A DNA stretch of 64,000 bases from Virgisporangium ochraceum (GTDB lineage: Bacteria; Actinomycetota; Actinomycetes; Mycobacteriales; Micromonosporaceae). Below, piece after piece: positions 34,513-42,815 of the stretch (positions within the stretch are counted from its first letter, which is position 1; every line of letters begins with the position of its first letter). A model generated the notes under the pieces. That model was not told the origin of the DNA and ran no database searches. It worked only from the letters and a program-made list of their open reading frames with translations. The translations under genes and the position numbers were made by a program. The stretch lies in assembly GCF_016863655.1 (NCBI RefSeq), contig NZ_BOPH01000054.1:1-64000 (forward strand), in the 5' to 3' direction.

Positions 34513-35119
34513 TGGCGAGGAACCCCGCGATCAGGGCGGCGAGCCCGGCCTCGAACGCCCGCTCGTCGACCGACGACGACAGGGAACTGAGCCGGTGCGC
34601 GTCGGACAGGTGCGGGTAGTCGGAGGAGTACAGGCCGGCGTCGGCCGGAAAGCCGCCCGCGAACGAGCCGACCGCCGACCCGGCCACGAAGTAGCGCATG
34701 GCCGCGCCGATGCTCGTCGCGTCGCGCGGCGGCCAGCCCGCGTCGACCAGGGCGCCGAACACGGTCTCCGCCAGGCGCAGGGCCGCGGGTCGGCGGCCGG
34801 GTCCGCGCGCGATCAACGGGACCGCGTGCGGGTGCGCCACCAGCACCGCCCGGTACGCCCGGGCCCACTCGACGAGCGCGGCCGACCACGGCAGCCGCCC
34901 GAACATGGACAGGTCGACCCGCTCGACGATCGCGTCGGCGACCGCGTCGAGGATCTCCTCCTTGGTGGCGAAGTGGTTGTACAGCGACGGCGCGCTGACG
35001 GCGAGGTCGCGGGCGAGGCGCCGGGTCGACAGCTCGGCCAGCCCGTCGGCGTCGATGATCGCGAGCGCCCGGGCCACGATCAGCTCCCGCGAGAGCAGAG
35101 GGGTCCGGGGACGTGGCAC
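34484..35119 (-). CDS. TetR-family regulator
   Basis: The protein has 211 residues. The helix-turn-helix is RRLARDLAVSAPSLYNHFAT (near residues 34-53), and the C-terminal ligand domain is of the TetR_C type. It is convergent with and overlaps the acyl-CoA dehydrogenase gene by 29 bp, so it could respond to an acyl-CoA and regulate that gene from the site at 33317. That link is inference. The next gene on the same strand (HxlR) starts upstream at 35609 and ends 10 bp before this one begins, so both may be read from one promoter. Confidence 0.87.
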   Translation of the reverse strand: MPRPRTPLLSRELIVARALAIIDADGLAELSTRRLARDLAVSAPSLYNHFATKEEILDAVADAIVERVDLSMFGRLPWSAALVEWARAYRAVLVAHPHAVPLIARGPGRRPAALRLAETVFGALVDAGWPPRDATSIGAAMRYFVAGSAVGSFAGGFPADAGLYSSDYPHLSDAHRLSSLSSSVDERAFEAGLAALIAGFLAISPDGRRSS

Positions 35120-35129
35120 GTACCAGAGC

Positions 35130-35609
35130 CTAGAGGCGCCGCACCGCTCCCGGGCCAGGCCGGCCCGCCACCTCGCGCATCTTGTCGATCTCGTGCCCGT
35201 CGGCGCAGCGGAGCACCAGGTTCACCTCGGCACCGCAGTCGCGGTGCACGGTGGTCAGCGGACCGCCGCCGGGGTCGGCCAGGTACCGGTCGCCCCACTC
35301 GCGCAGCGCCTGCAGCACCGGGTACAGGTCGAAGCCCTTCTCGGTGAGCCGGTACTCGTACCGCTGCCTTCTGCCCGGGTCGCGGTACGGCTCCCGGCGC
35401 AGGATCCCGTTCTCCACCAGCGTTGCGAGCCGGTCGGAGAGCACCTGCCGGGGGATGTTCGTGCGCACGCGCAGGTCGTCGAAGCGCCGCACGCCCATGA
35501 ACACCTCGCGCAGCACCACGAAGGTCCACTTCTCGCCGACGATCTCCAGCGCGCGGCCGACCGTGCAGTTGTCGGCCGACCATTCCAACGCCGCGGGAAC
35601 CGTACGCAT
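35130..35609 (-). CDS. HxlR-family transcriptional regulator
   Basis: The protein has 159 residues. It has the HxlR winged helix: CTVGRALEIVGEKWTFVVLR, then RRFDDLRVRTNIPRQVLSDR and RREPYRDPGRRQRYEYRLTE. An early Cys near residue 15 fits thiol-sensing members of this family. The ATG at 35609 gives the family N-terminus; an upstream in-frame start would run into the divergent promoter. It is divergent from the thioesterase gene (56 bp between starts), the likely target. Confidence 0.88.
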   Translation of the reverse strand: MRTVPAALEWSADNCTVGRALEIVGEKWTFVVLREVFMGVRRFDDLRVRTNIPRQVLSDRLATLVENGILRREPYRDPGRRQRYEYRLTEKGFDLYPVLQALREWGDRYLADPGGGPLTTVHRDCGAEVNLVLRCADGHEIDKMREVAGRPGPGAVRRL

Positions 35610-35665
35610 GTGAGAAAGGCTAAGTCTCGTTGACAGACCCAGCAAGCCCGGGACATGCTGCGTCC

Positions 35666-36184
35666 ATGACGCAGACCCAGGCCGACGCCGTAACGCAGAT
35701 CAGGACGCGGACCTTCACCTGGGACGACCCGGCCAGCACCGCGGCACGGGTCGGCCAGCTCTCCGGCCTGGAGTTCCTGCACGCCATCAGCCGCGGCGAG
35801 CTGCCCGCGCCCCCGGTGACCCACATGCTCGGCATGCGGGCGATCACCGCCGAGGAGGGCCGGGTCACCGCCGAACTGCAGCCAGCCGAGTACCACTACA
35901 ACCCGCTCGGCACCGTGCACGGCGGCGTGCTCGCCACGCTGCTCGACACCGCCACCGGCTGCGCGGTGCACTCGACCCTGCCGGCCGGCTACGGCTACAC
36001 CTCCATCGACCTGAGCACCAAGTTCCTGCGTCCGGTCACCGTCGCGTCGGGGGTGTTGCGCTGCGTCGGGACCGTGTTGTCGAGGGGACGGCGAACAGCA
36101 CTCGCCGAGGCGAAGCTCACCGACGAGCGGGGCAGGCTCGTGGCCACCGCGCAGAGCAGCTGCCTGATCTTCGAGGTGCCGTAG
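35666..36184 (+). CDS. PaaI-like hotdog-fold thioesterase
   Basis: The protein has 172 residues. The hotdog signature HGGVLATLLDTATGCAVHS near residue 88 includes the catalytic Asp of the PaaI/YbgC type, and STKFLRPV follows. It hydrolyses acyl- or aryl-CoA thioesters; the exact substrate is unknown. TTGACA at 35630-35635 could be its -35 box and would place the transcript start close to the ATG, so a leaderless message is possible. The kinase/oxidoreductase fusion starts 9 bp after its stop and is probably in the same operon. Confidence 0.85.
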   Translation: MTQTQADAVTQIRTRTFTWDDPASTAARVGQLSGLEFLHAISRGELPAPPVTHMLGMRAITAEEGRVTAELQPAEYHYNPLGTVHGGVLATLLDTATGCAVHSTLPAGYGYTSIDLSTKFLRPVTVASGVLRCVGTVLSRGRRTALAEAKLTDERGRLVATAQSSCLIFEVP

Positions 36185-36193
36185 CGTAAGGCC

Positions 36194-37657
36194 GTGCGGA
36201 ACCTGCCCGACCCCTGCGTCGTGGTGCTCGTCGGGCCGGGCGCGGCGGGCAAGTCCACCTGGGCGGCCACCCACTTCCCGCCGTCCGCGGTGGTCGGCAG
36301 CGACGCGCTGCGCGCGCTCGTCGGGGCCGGCGAGGACGACCTGGCCGCGAGCGCCGACGCGTTCGCGGTCCTCGACACGGTCGTCGACCACCGGCTCAGG
36401 CGCAAGCTGACGACGGTGATCGACACGCTCGGCCTCGACCCCGCGAAACGGGCGCTCTACCTCGCGAAAGCCCGGGAGAACGGGATGTCGTGCGTCGCCG
36501 TCGCGTTCGACACGCCGGCCGCGGAGTGCCGGGCCCGCAACCGCGCCCGCGAGGCCAAACGCATCCCGGTCGACGTGCTCTCCGCGCAGCTCAAGGCCTG
36601 GCCGAAGGTCCGGGAGAGCCTGCCGCACGAGGGCTTCGAGCACGTGCTCTCCCCCGAGCCCGTGCGGGTGGTGCCGAAGGCGTTCGTCGACGCACCGACC
36701 GCGGTGGCCAGGCAGGAGGAGACCCCGACCGGCCTCCGGTTCGGGCTGCATCTCGGTGAGTTCCGGTTCGCGAAGCCCACCGGCGAGGCGCTGCGCGAGA
36801 TCGCGGTCGCCGCGGAGGCGGCCGGCTTCGACGCGATCTACGTGATGGACCACTTCCGCCAGATCCCGCAGATCGGCCGTCCGTTCGACGACTTCCCGGA
36901 GAGCTTCACGACGCTCGCGCACCTGGCCGCGGTGACGTCGCGGGTGCGGCTGGGCACGCTGGTCGCCGGCGTCACGTACCGGAACGTGGCGCACCTGGGC
37001 AAGATCGTCGCCACCCTCGACGTGCTCAGCGGCGGGCGCGCCGTGTGCGGGCTGGGGCTCGGCTGGTTCGAGGCCGAGCACACCGCGTACGGCTGGCGCT
37101 TCCCGCCGGTCCCGGAAAGATACAAGCTTTTCGAGGACGCGCTGCGCCTGCTTCCCGTGCTCTGGGGTCCGGGCTCCAAGCCGTTCCACGGCGAGGTGCT
37201 GGCCGTGCCCGAGACGATGTGCTACCCGCGCCCGCTCCAGGAGCGGGTGCCGCTGATCGTGGGCGGAGGCGGCGAACGGCGCACGTTGCGCCTGGCTGCG
37301 CGGTACGCCGACCACGCCAACGTCCTCGGCGACCTGGCGACCGTGCGCCGCAAGGCCGCGGTGCTGGCGGAGCACTGCGCGGAGGAGGGCCGCGAGGTCG
37401 GCCTGACCCACCTCTCCACCACGCTGGTCGGGCGCACCGACGCCGACGTGGCCGCGGAGGTCGACCGGCTCAAGCCGCGCAACCGCTCCGCGGCCACCTA
37501 CGCGGCGAGCGTGCACGCCGGCACGGTCGCCGACCACGTCGGCCGGTTCCGCGACCTGGCCGACGCGGGCGTGGGCGAGGTGATGGTCCGGCTGCCCGGT
37601 CTCGCCGGTCCGGAACCGCTCGCCGCATTCGCCGACGTGATTGCCGCATTTCGATGA
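36194..37657 (+). CDS. P-loop kinase fused to F420-dependent luciferase-like oxidoreductase
   Basis: The protein has 487 residues. Residues 1-165 form an AAA_33/polynucleotide-kinase-like P-loop domain: Walker A GPGAAGKST near residue 14, and a lid-like RARNRAREAKRIP. Residues 178-487 are a luciferase-like monooxygenase barrel of the F420 group (LRFGLHLGEFRFAKP, GLGLGWFEAEHTAYGW, PLIVGGGGERRTLRLAARYA), related to the Rv1855c group. Both halves look intact. The GTG start lies 9 bp behind the thioesterase gene. What the kinase half phosphorylates and why it is tied to a flavin/F420 redox domain are unknown. Confidence 0.85.
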   Translation: MRNLPDPCVVVLVGPGAAGKSTWAATHFPPSAVVGSDALRALVGAGEDDLAASADAFAVLDTVVDHRLRRKLTTVIDTLGLDPAKRALYLAKARENGMSCVAVAFDTPAAECRARNRAREAKRIPVDVLSAQLKAWPKVRESLPHEGFEHVLSPEPVRVVPKAFVDAPTAVARQEETPTGLRFGLHLGEFRFAKPTGEALREIAVAAEAAGFDAIYVMDHFRQIPQIGRPFDDFPESFTTLAHLAAVTSRVRLGTLVAGVTYRNVAHLGKIVATLDVLSGGRAVCGLGLGWFEAEHTAYGWRFPPVPERYKLFEDALRLLPVLWGPGSKPFHGEVLAVPETMCYPRPLQERVPLIVGGGGERRTLRLAARYADHANVLGDLATVRRKAAVLAEHCAEEGREVGLTHLSTTLVGRTDADVAAEVDRLKPRNRSAATYAASVHAGTVADHVGRFRDLADAGVGEVMVRLPGLAGPEPLAAFADVIAAFR

Positions 37658-37719
37658 CCGTGTAACTTCCCTCACAGCTGGGCATGGCTACGGGTGACGC
37701 CACCTCCCCGGGAGCACTC

Positions 37720-39096
37720 ATGACGACCAACCCGATCCCCGACCCCGCCACGGAGAAGCCAACGCCGCGCAGGGACCGGACGAAGTACCTGTACCTCGCG
37801 GTGATCGTGGCCGTGGTGCTCGGCATCGCCGTCGGGTTCCTGTTCCCCGACGCCGGCAAGGCCCTCAAGCCGCTCGGCACCGGCTTCGTGAACCTGATCA
37901 AGATGATGATCAGCCCGATCATCTTCTGCACGATCGTGCTCGGTATCGGGTCCGTCCGGCAGGCCGCGAAGGTCGGCAAGGTCGGCGGGATGGCGCTCGC
38001 CTACTTCCTGGCCATGTCGACGGTCGCGCTGGTCATCGGCCTCGTCGTCGGCAACATCCTGCAGCCCGGCGCCGGCCTCGACGTCAGCGCCGGCGGCAAG
38101 GTGCCGGAGGGCACCGACGAGAGCACCGCCGACTTCCTGCTCGGCATCATCCCGGAGACCATCTTCTCCGCGCTCACCAGCGGCTCGGTGCTGCAGACCC
38201 TGTTCGTGGCGCTGCTCGCCGGGTTCGCGCTCCAGGCGATGGGACGCGCGGGCGAGCCGATCCTGCGCGGCATCGGCCACCTGCAGCGGCTCGTGTTCCG
38301 GATCCTGGCCATGATCATGTGGGTGGCGCCAATCGGCGCGTTCGGCGCGATCGCCGCCGTGGTCGGCGAGACGGGCTGGAAGGCGCTGGCCGGGCTCGCC
38401 CAGATCATGATCGGGTTCTACGTCACCTGCGCGATCTTCGTGTTCCTGATCCTCGGCCTGCTGCTGAAGCTCGTCACCGGGCTGAACCTGTTCTCGGTGC
38501 TGAGGTACCTCGGCCGCGAGTTCCTGCTGATCCTGTCGACGTCGTCGTCGGAGTCGGCGCTCCCCCGGCTCATCGCGAAGATGGAGCACCTGGGCGTGTC
38601 CCGTCCGGTGGTCGGCATCGTGGTGCCGACCGGGTACTCGTTCAACCTCGACGGCACCGCGATCTACCTGACGATGGCCTCGCTGTTCGTGGCCGACGCC
38701 CTCGGCCGGCCGATGTCGATCGGGGAGCAGGTCTCCCTGCTCCTGTTCATGATCATTGCCTCGAAGGGTGCGGCCGGTGTCACCGGCGCGGGTCTCGCGA
38801 CGCTGGCCGGCGGCCTGCAGTCGCACCGGCCGGAACTGGTCGAGGGCGTCGGGCTGATCGTGGGCATCGACCGCTTCATGTCCGAGGCGCGGGCGCTGAC
38901 CAACTTCGCCGGCAACTCGGTCGCCACGCTGCTGGTGGGCACCTGGTCGGGCGAGTTCGACAAGCAGCGCGCGCTGACCGTTCTCCGCGGCGACGACCCC
39001 TTCGACGAGGCCACGATGCTCGATGACGACCACCCCGAACCCGCTGCGGACAAGACGTCACTGGAGAAGACGTCACTGGAGAAGCAGAACGCCTAG
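37720..39096 (+). CDS. Dicarboxylate/amino acid:cation symporter (DctA/GltP type)
   Basis: The protein has 458 residues with eight membrane helices and two re-entrant loops. Diagnostic segments are LSTSSSESALPRL (first hairpin loop), PTGYSFNLDGTAIYLTMASL (helix 7 NMDGT-type site) and a Gly-rich SKGAAGVTGAGLATLAG (second hairpin). It imports succinate-, malate- or glutamate-type substrates with sodium or protons. An ATG at 37684 is in frame, but the one at 37720 has GGGAG five bases upstream. The C-terminus contains a 15-bp direct repeat encoding KTSLE twice and overlaps the convergent phosphopantetheinyl transferase by 24 bp. Confidence 0.92.
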   Translation: MTTNPIPDPATEKPTPRRDRTKYLYLAVIVAVVLGIAVGFLFPDAGKALKPLGTGFVNLIKMMISPIIFCTIVLGIGSVRQAAKVGKVGGMALAYFLAMSTVALVIGLVVGNILQPGAGLDVSAGGKVPEGTDESTADFLLGIIPETIFSALTSGSVLQTLFVALLAGFALQAMGRAGEPILRGIGHLQRLVFRILAMIMWVAPIGAFGAIAAVVGETGWKALAGLAQIMIGFYVTCAIFVFLILGLLLKLVTGLNLFSVLRYLGREFLLILSTSSSESALPRLIAKMEHLGVSRPVVGIVVPTGYSFNLDGTAIYLTMASLFVADALGRPMSIGEQVSLLLFMIIASKGAAGVTGAGLATLAGGLQSHRPELVEGVGLIVGIDRFMSEARALTNFAGNSVATLLVGTWSGEFDKQRALTVLRGDDPFDEATMLDDDHPEPAADKTSLEKTSLEKQNA

Positions 39097-39741
39097 CCGC
39101 TCCTCGACCCGCACCGGCTCCGTCGTGAGCACGGTGAGCGCGCCCGCGTACCCCTCGCCGGGGTGCAGGTCGACCATCACGGCCGGCAGCCGCCCGCGAT
39201 CCGGATACGCCACCACCGCGGGCGGCTCGTCGGGGCCGCTGACCCGCACCCCCGTGAGCAGCGCCCGCAGCCCGTCGCCGGTCGCCTTCGTCACCGACTC
39301 CTTGCGCGTCCAGTAGGTGAAGAACGACGGCAGGTCCGGCGCCCGCTCCGACCCGTGGAGCACCGACCGGCTGAGCGAGGCGACGTCGATCTCGGAGATC
39401 CGCTCGACGTCGAGCCCGACCGGCGCCACCCGGGTGAGCGCCAGCCCGACCACGTCGGCGGAGTGGGTGATCGACGCGTGCAGCCCCGTACCCGGCAGCA
39501 TCGGCCGGCCGTGCGGCTGCGCGCAGCCCGGACAGGTGCGGTCGACGACCACCTCGTCCGGCGGCCTGCCGGTCTCGGCGCCGACGGCGAGGCGCAGCAT
39601 GATCGCGCCGAGCACCTGCCGCACGCGGTCCTCGGGCCGCCGCTGCCGGGCGGCCCGGGTCACCTCCACCGTGGACAGCAGCCGGTCGAACCCGGGTGAG
39701 TAGTCGGCCAGCCGCGCCCACCACACGTCCACCCGCGTCAC
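39073..39741 (-). CDS. Sfp-type 4'-phosphopantetheinyl transferase
   Basis: The protein has 222 residues. It carries the paired motifs PVGLDVERI (magnesium-binding Asp) and FFTYWTRKESVTKATGDGL (WxxKESxxK), which define the Sfp/AcpT superfamily, and HASITHSADVVGLALT. It attaches phosphopantetheine from CoA to carrier proteins of fatty acid, polyketide or peptide synthases. No such synthase is in the window, so it may act in trans. The GTG start overlaps the stop of the upstream membrane protein (GTGA), indicating coupled translation. Its end overlaps dctA by 24 bp. Confidence 0.9.
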   Translation of the reverse strand: MTRVDVWWARLADYSPGFDRLLSTVEVTRAARQRRPEDRVRQVLGAIMLRLAVGAETGRPPDEVVVDRTCPGCAQPHGRPMLPGTGLHASITHSADVVGLALTRVAPVGLDVERISEIDVASLSRSVLHGSERAPDLPSFFTYWTRKESVTKATGDGLRALLTGVRVSGPDEPPAVVAYPDRGRLPAVMVDLHPGEGYAGALTVLTTEPVRVEERLGVLLLQ

Positions 39742-40130
39742 GCCGCCATTCTGGCCTGCCGGCGCAGGCCGACGTACTCCAGGTCCACCAGTGCCAGCAC
39801 GGCCGCGGCCTGCGCCAGCACCACCGCGGTGCCGGCGACCGTCAGCGGCCAGAAGCCGGCCACCACGGTCACCACGCTCGCCGCCACCCACGCCAGGTTC
39901 CCGACGATCACGACCCGGCCTGCCCCGGTGGGGATCGTCGGGCGTGTCGCCAGCCAGCCGAGGCCGGCGGCGACGCCAACCAGCACCACGCCGAGCGCGA
40001 CCAGCCAGCCGGTCGGGATGCCGAGCACGCCGTCGAGGGCTGCGGCGGCCAGTGCCAGACCCAGGCCCATCACGCCGCAGGCGGCGGAGTCGGCGGTCAG
40101 GGCGCGGCGGAGCAGTCGGTCTCGGTTCAT
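39738..40130 (-). CDS. Small four-helix membrane protein of unknown function
   Basis: The protein has 130 residues with four predicted membrane helices and short basic ends (MNRDRLLRRA at the start, GLRRQARMAA at the end). No family was recognised. The ATG at 40130 has GGAG seven bases upstream and was preferred to an in-frame start at 40145. Translational coupling to the phosphopantetheinyl transferase, and a promoter shared with the divergent XRE regulator, suggest these three form a small regulated unit. Confidence 0.7.
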   Translation of the reverse strand: MNRDRLLRRALTADSAACGVMGLGLALAAAALDGVLGIPTGWLVALGVVLVGVAAGLGWLATRPTIPTGAGRVVIVGNLAWVAASVVTVVAGFWPLTVAGTAVVLAQAAAVLALVDLEYVGLRRQARMAA

Positions 40131-40192
40131 CGTCGTCTCCCTCATGTCGTTGGCGATGGGAAGACGATCGCGAGCCGGAGTGCGTGCTGTCG

Positions 40193-40209
40193 ATTACGTC
40201 GGGGGTAAT
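40193..40209. promoter_or_regulatory. Candidate operator between the XRE regulator and the membrane protein
   Basis: ATTAC-N7-GTAAT is a 17-bp interrupted palindrome in the 113-bp divergent region, the expected place for autoregulation by the adjacent XRE protein. Confidence 0.4.
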
Positions 40210-40243
40210 GGCCCTGCCCACGGCGCTCGCCTAGCGTCGGGGC

Positions 40244-41041
40244 ATGACGGTGGACACGATGCGGCGCCCGGTCGGCGAGCAGTTGCGCGAGTGGCGGGAG
40301 CGGCGGAGGTTGAGCCAGCTCGAGCTCGCCATCGAAGCGGACGTGTCGACCCGTCACCTCAGCTTCGTCGAGACGGGGCGCTCGCGGCCCAGCCGCGACA
40401 TGGTCCTCCACCTGGCGGAGCGCCTCGACGTGCCGCTGCGCGACCGCAACCACCTCCTGCTGGCGGCCGGCTACGCCCCGGCCTTCCAGGAGAGCCCGCT
40501 CGACTCGTCGTCGCTGAAGCCGGTCGCCGCGGCCGTGCGGCAGATCCTCGCCGGGCACGAGCCGTACCCGGCGGTGGTGGTCAACGCGCGCAGCGAGCTG
40601 CTCGACGCGAACTCCGCCGTGGGGCTGTTCCTCCGGGACGTGTCGCCGCACCTGCTGACGCCACCGGTGAACGTGCTGCGGGTGGCGCTGCACCCCGACG
40701 GGATGGCGCCGAACATCGTCAACCTGCCGGTGTGGCGGGCGCACCTCCTGGAGCGGCTGCGCCGCCAGATCACCAACTCCGGCGATCCGACGCTGCACAC
40801 CCTGCTCGACGAGCTCTCGTCCTACCCCGGTGGCGAGCACCCGGACGCTCTCGGCCCGGCCGCCTCCGTGGCGCTGCCCCTGGTCTACCGGCACGCCGGG
40901 CGGGAGCTCACGTTCGTCAGCACCCTGGCCGTCTTCGGCGCCCCGAGAGACGTCACGGTGGCGGAACTGGCCATCGAAGCCTTCTACCCGGCCGACAACG
41001 AGACAGCGGCAATGCTGCGCAAAGGTGTCGGGGCGGAGTGA
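40244..41041 (+). CDS. XRE-family regulator with MmyB-like ligand domain
   Basis: The protein has 265 residues. The N-terminal helix-turn-helix (VGEQLREWRERRRLSQLELA, then VSTRHLSFVETGRSRPSR) is followed by a PAS-like MmyB ligand-binding domain (PYPAVVVNARSELLDANSAV). MmyB-type regulators bind fatty acids or related ligands in some members. It is divergent from the membrane protein/phosphopantetheinyl transferase pair, its likely target. The stop codon lies inside the arm of a strong hairpin. Confidence 0.88.
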   Translation: MTVDTMRRPVGEQLREWRERRRLSQLELAIEADVSTRHLSFVETGRSRPSRDMVLHLAERLDVPLRDRNHLLLAAGYAPAFQESPLDSSSLKPVAAAVRQILAGHEPYPAVVVNARSELLDANSAVGLFLRDVSPHLLTPPVNVLRVALHPDGMAPNIVNLPVWRAHLLERLRRQITNSGDPTLHTLLDELSSYPGGEHPDALGPAASVALPLVYRHAGRELTFVSTLAVFGAPRDVTVAELAIEAFYPADNETAAMLRKGVGAE

Positions 41042-41093
41042 CCCGCGACGGCATGGACGCTGTGAAATCTGCCGTCGCGGGGCACTCCGCCCC
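41030..41093. terminator. Long hairpin terminator shared by convergent genes
   Basis: Bases 41030-41040 pair with 41083-41093 (11 bp). After one mismatch, 41042-41053 pair with 41070-41081 (12 bp). The stem begins within the last codons of the XRE gene and ends 9 bp before the end of the convergent AIM24 gene. Confidence 0.7.
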
Positions 41094-41101
41094 GGAACCG
41101 A

Positions 41102-42094
41102 CTACCGACCGCCGAAGAAGTTGTTGCCCGCCATCCCGCCCTGGCCCACGCCGAAGCGCTGCTGCATGGTCGGGTTGTTGCCCAGCGCGTTGTACGGCGG
41201 CAGCAGCTCGGACGGCTGCACCACCACGAAGCCCTCGCCGCTGAACTGCATCTGCCAGCTCTCGCCGGTGTTTCCGCGCGGGCGCCACACCGACGACGAC
41301 GTGACCGCCGCCTGCATCTGGACCTGCAGCGACGACGTCCACGCGATGACCGCGTCGGCGTCGGCGAAGTAGTAGTTCGACGAGTTGACCTGCATCACCA
41401 GCGGGGCGCCGGTGGTGGTGACAGCCACCTTGCCGCGACCGGTCAGCTCGATGTTGTACGCACCGGCGCCGGCGACCTGCACCTGCGAGTCGATGCGCAC
41501 GATGTCCCAGCGCAGTCCGGTCTCGAACGCCAGCACGTTCTTGCCGTCGACGGTGAGGCCGTCACCGGTGAGGTCGAGGATGTGGATGTCCTGCGCCTGG
41601 TTGGCCAGGTACACCGTGCCGTTGCCGGTGACCTTCATCAGGTTCAGGCCCTCGCCGGTGAGCCGGCGCATGACGTGCGCGCCCCAGCCCTGGTAGTTCG
41701 AGTCGAAGTTCGCCGTGCCCTGGTAGGCGACCATCGCGCCCTTGCGGGCGTAGAACTCGTTCATCCCGCTCTGCTGGCCGAGCAGCGCCCGGAGCATCTT
41801 GCCGTTCTGCAGGCTGAACCGCTCGTTCGACCGCACCTCCTGGTTGCCCAGGAGCGTGCTGCCCATGATGCCGCCGCCGCCCGGGGCACCGGGCATCCCG
41901 CCCGGCGCCATGCCGGGGCCGCCCGGAGGCATCCCCGGACCGCCCGGGGGCATGCCGCCCGGAGGCATTCCGGGACCGCCCTGCGGCGGGTAGCCCTGCT
42001 GGGGCGGGTAGCCACCAGGCTGCTGCGGGTAGCCACCGGGCTGCTGAGGATATCCACCCTGCTGCGGGTAGCCCGGCTGCTGCGGGTATCCCAT
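41102..42094 (-). CDS. AIM24-family protein with Gly/Pro/Gln-rich N-terminus
   Basis: The protein has 330 residues. The first 75 residues are low-complexity repeats of the types GGYPQQP and GGPGMPPGG, flexible and perhaps assembly-forming. The rest (about 85-305) is an AIM24 beta-rich domain: KGAMVAYQGTANFDS, LFLA-like TVYLANQAQDIHILDL, NVLAFETGLRWDIVRI and FVVVQPSE. AIM24 proteins belong to the TRAP/tryptophan RNA-binding attenuation-like beta fold group and are of unknown biochemical function. It is the third gene of an operon of three AIM24 paralogues. No signal peptide is seen. Confidence 0.85.
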   Translation of the reverse strand: MGYPQQPGYPQQGGYPQQPGGYPQQPGGYPPQQGYPPQGGPGMPPGGMPPGGPGMPPGGPGMAPGGMPGAPGGGGIMGSTLLGNQEVRSNERFSLQNGKMLRALLGQQSGMNEFYARKGAMVAYQGTANFDSNYQGWGAHVMRRLTGEGLNLMKVTGNGTVYLANQAQDIHILDLTGDGLTVDGKNVLAFETGLRWDIVRIDSQVQVAGAGAYNIELTGRGKVAVTTTGAPLVMQVNSSNYYFADADAVIAWTSSLQVQMQAAVTSSSVWRPRGNTGESWQMQFSGEGFVVVQPSELLPPYNALGNNPTMQQRFGVGQGGMAGNNFFGGR

Positions 42095-42127
42095 CGTCTC
42101 TCCTCCTTGCTCGCCGATCAGCCCGGC

Positions 42128-42805
42128 TCAGCCGCGAACCGACATACGTGGCCGCTCGTCCTCGCTCGGCTGCACGACGACGAAGCCGTGCCCGAGGAAG
42201 CCGAGTTGGAACGCCTCGCCCGAGCCGCGGCCGAACAGGCCGCCGAGCCGCGCGGTGCGCTTGGTCTTGATCCGCAGCCCCTCGGTGAACGCGACCAGGG
42301 CGTCGGTGTCGACGTAGGTCTCCGCCTCCTGGGTGTTCAGGACGATCGGCGTGCCCTTGCTGGTCAACGCGACCCAGCCCTGCCCGCGGAGGACGACGTT
42401 GAACATGCCCATGCCCGACAGCATCGACACGCCCTGCACCCGCTCGATGTTCCACTGCAGCGACGCGTCGAACGCCAGGATGTTCTTGCCGTTGACCGAC
42501 AGCGCCTCGTTGTTGAGCTGCATGACCACGACGTCCTTGCCGTAGTCGGCGAGGAACAGGTTGCCCTGGCCGGTGCAGTTCATCAGCGGCACGCCCTCGC
42601 CGGTGGCCCACGACCGGGCCATCTGACCGAGCTGCGGCGGGTTGGGATTGAAGTCGATGAGACCCTCGTAGGCGATCATCGAGCCGGCCCGGGCCAGCAC
42701 GTCGGGACCGCCGTGCATGAGAACCTTGCAGATCTTGGGACCGTGGGTGCTCATCCGGTCCTGAACCGGCGACTGCCCATAGTGCTGCAGCAACTGACCT
42801 TGCAC
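42128..42805 (-). CDS. AIM24-family protein, compact form
   Basis: The protein has 225 residues and consists almost wholly of the AIM24 domain (GSMIAYEGLIDFNPN, NLFLADYGKDVVVMQL, NILAFDASLQWNIERV, GHGFVVVQPSE). It lacks the Pro/Gly-rich extension of its two neighbours. A GTG at 42805 with GAGGGAG upstream was chosen. That site overlaps the stop of the TerD-AIM24 gene, 10 bp away, and the next AIM24 gene begins 33 bp beyond its end, so all three are co-transcribed. The three copies may assemble together. Confidence 0.85.
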   Translation of the reverse strand: MQGQLLQHYGQSPVQDRMSTHGPKICKVLMHGGPDVLARAGSMIAYEGLIDFNPNPPQLGQMARSWATGEGVPLMNCTGQGNLFLADYGKDVVVMQLNNEALSVNGKNILAFDASLQWNIERVQGVSMLSGMGMFNVVLRGQGWVALTSKGTPIVLNTQEAETYVDTDALVAFTEGLRIKTKRTARLGGLFGRGSGEAFQLGFLGHGFVVVQPSEDERPRMSVRG

Positions 42806-42815
42806 GACCGCTCCC

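Noticed and set aside
39073..39741. Secondary-metabolite cluster around the phosphopantetheinyl transferase
   Set aside because: No carrier-protein, polyketide or peptide synthase gene lies within the window, so the transferase alone does not support a cluster.
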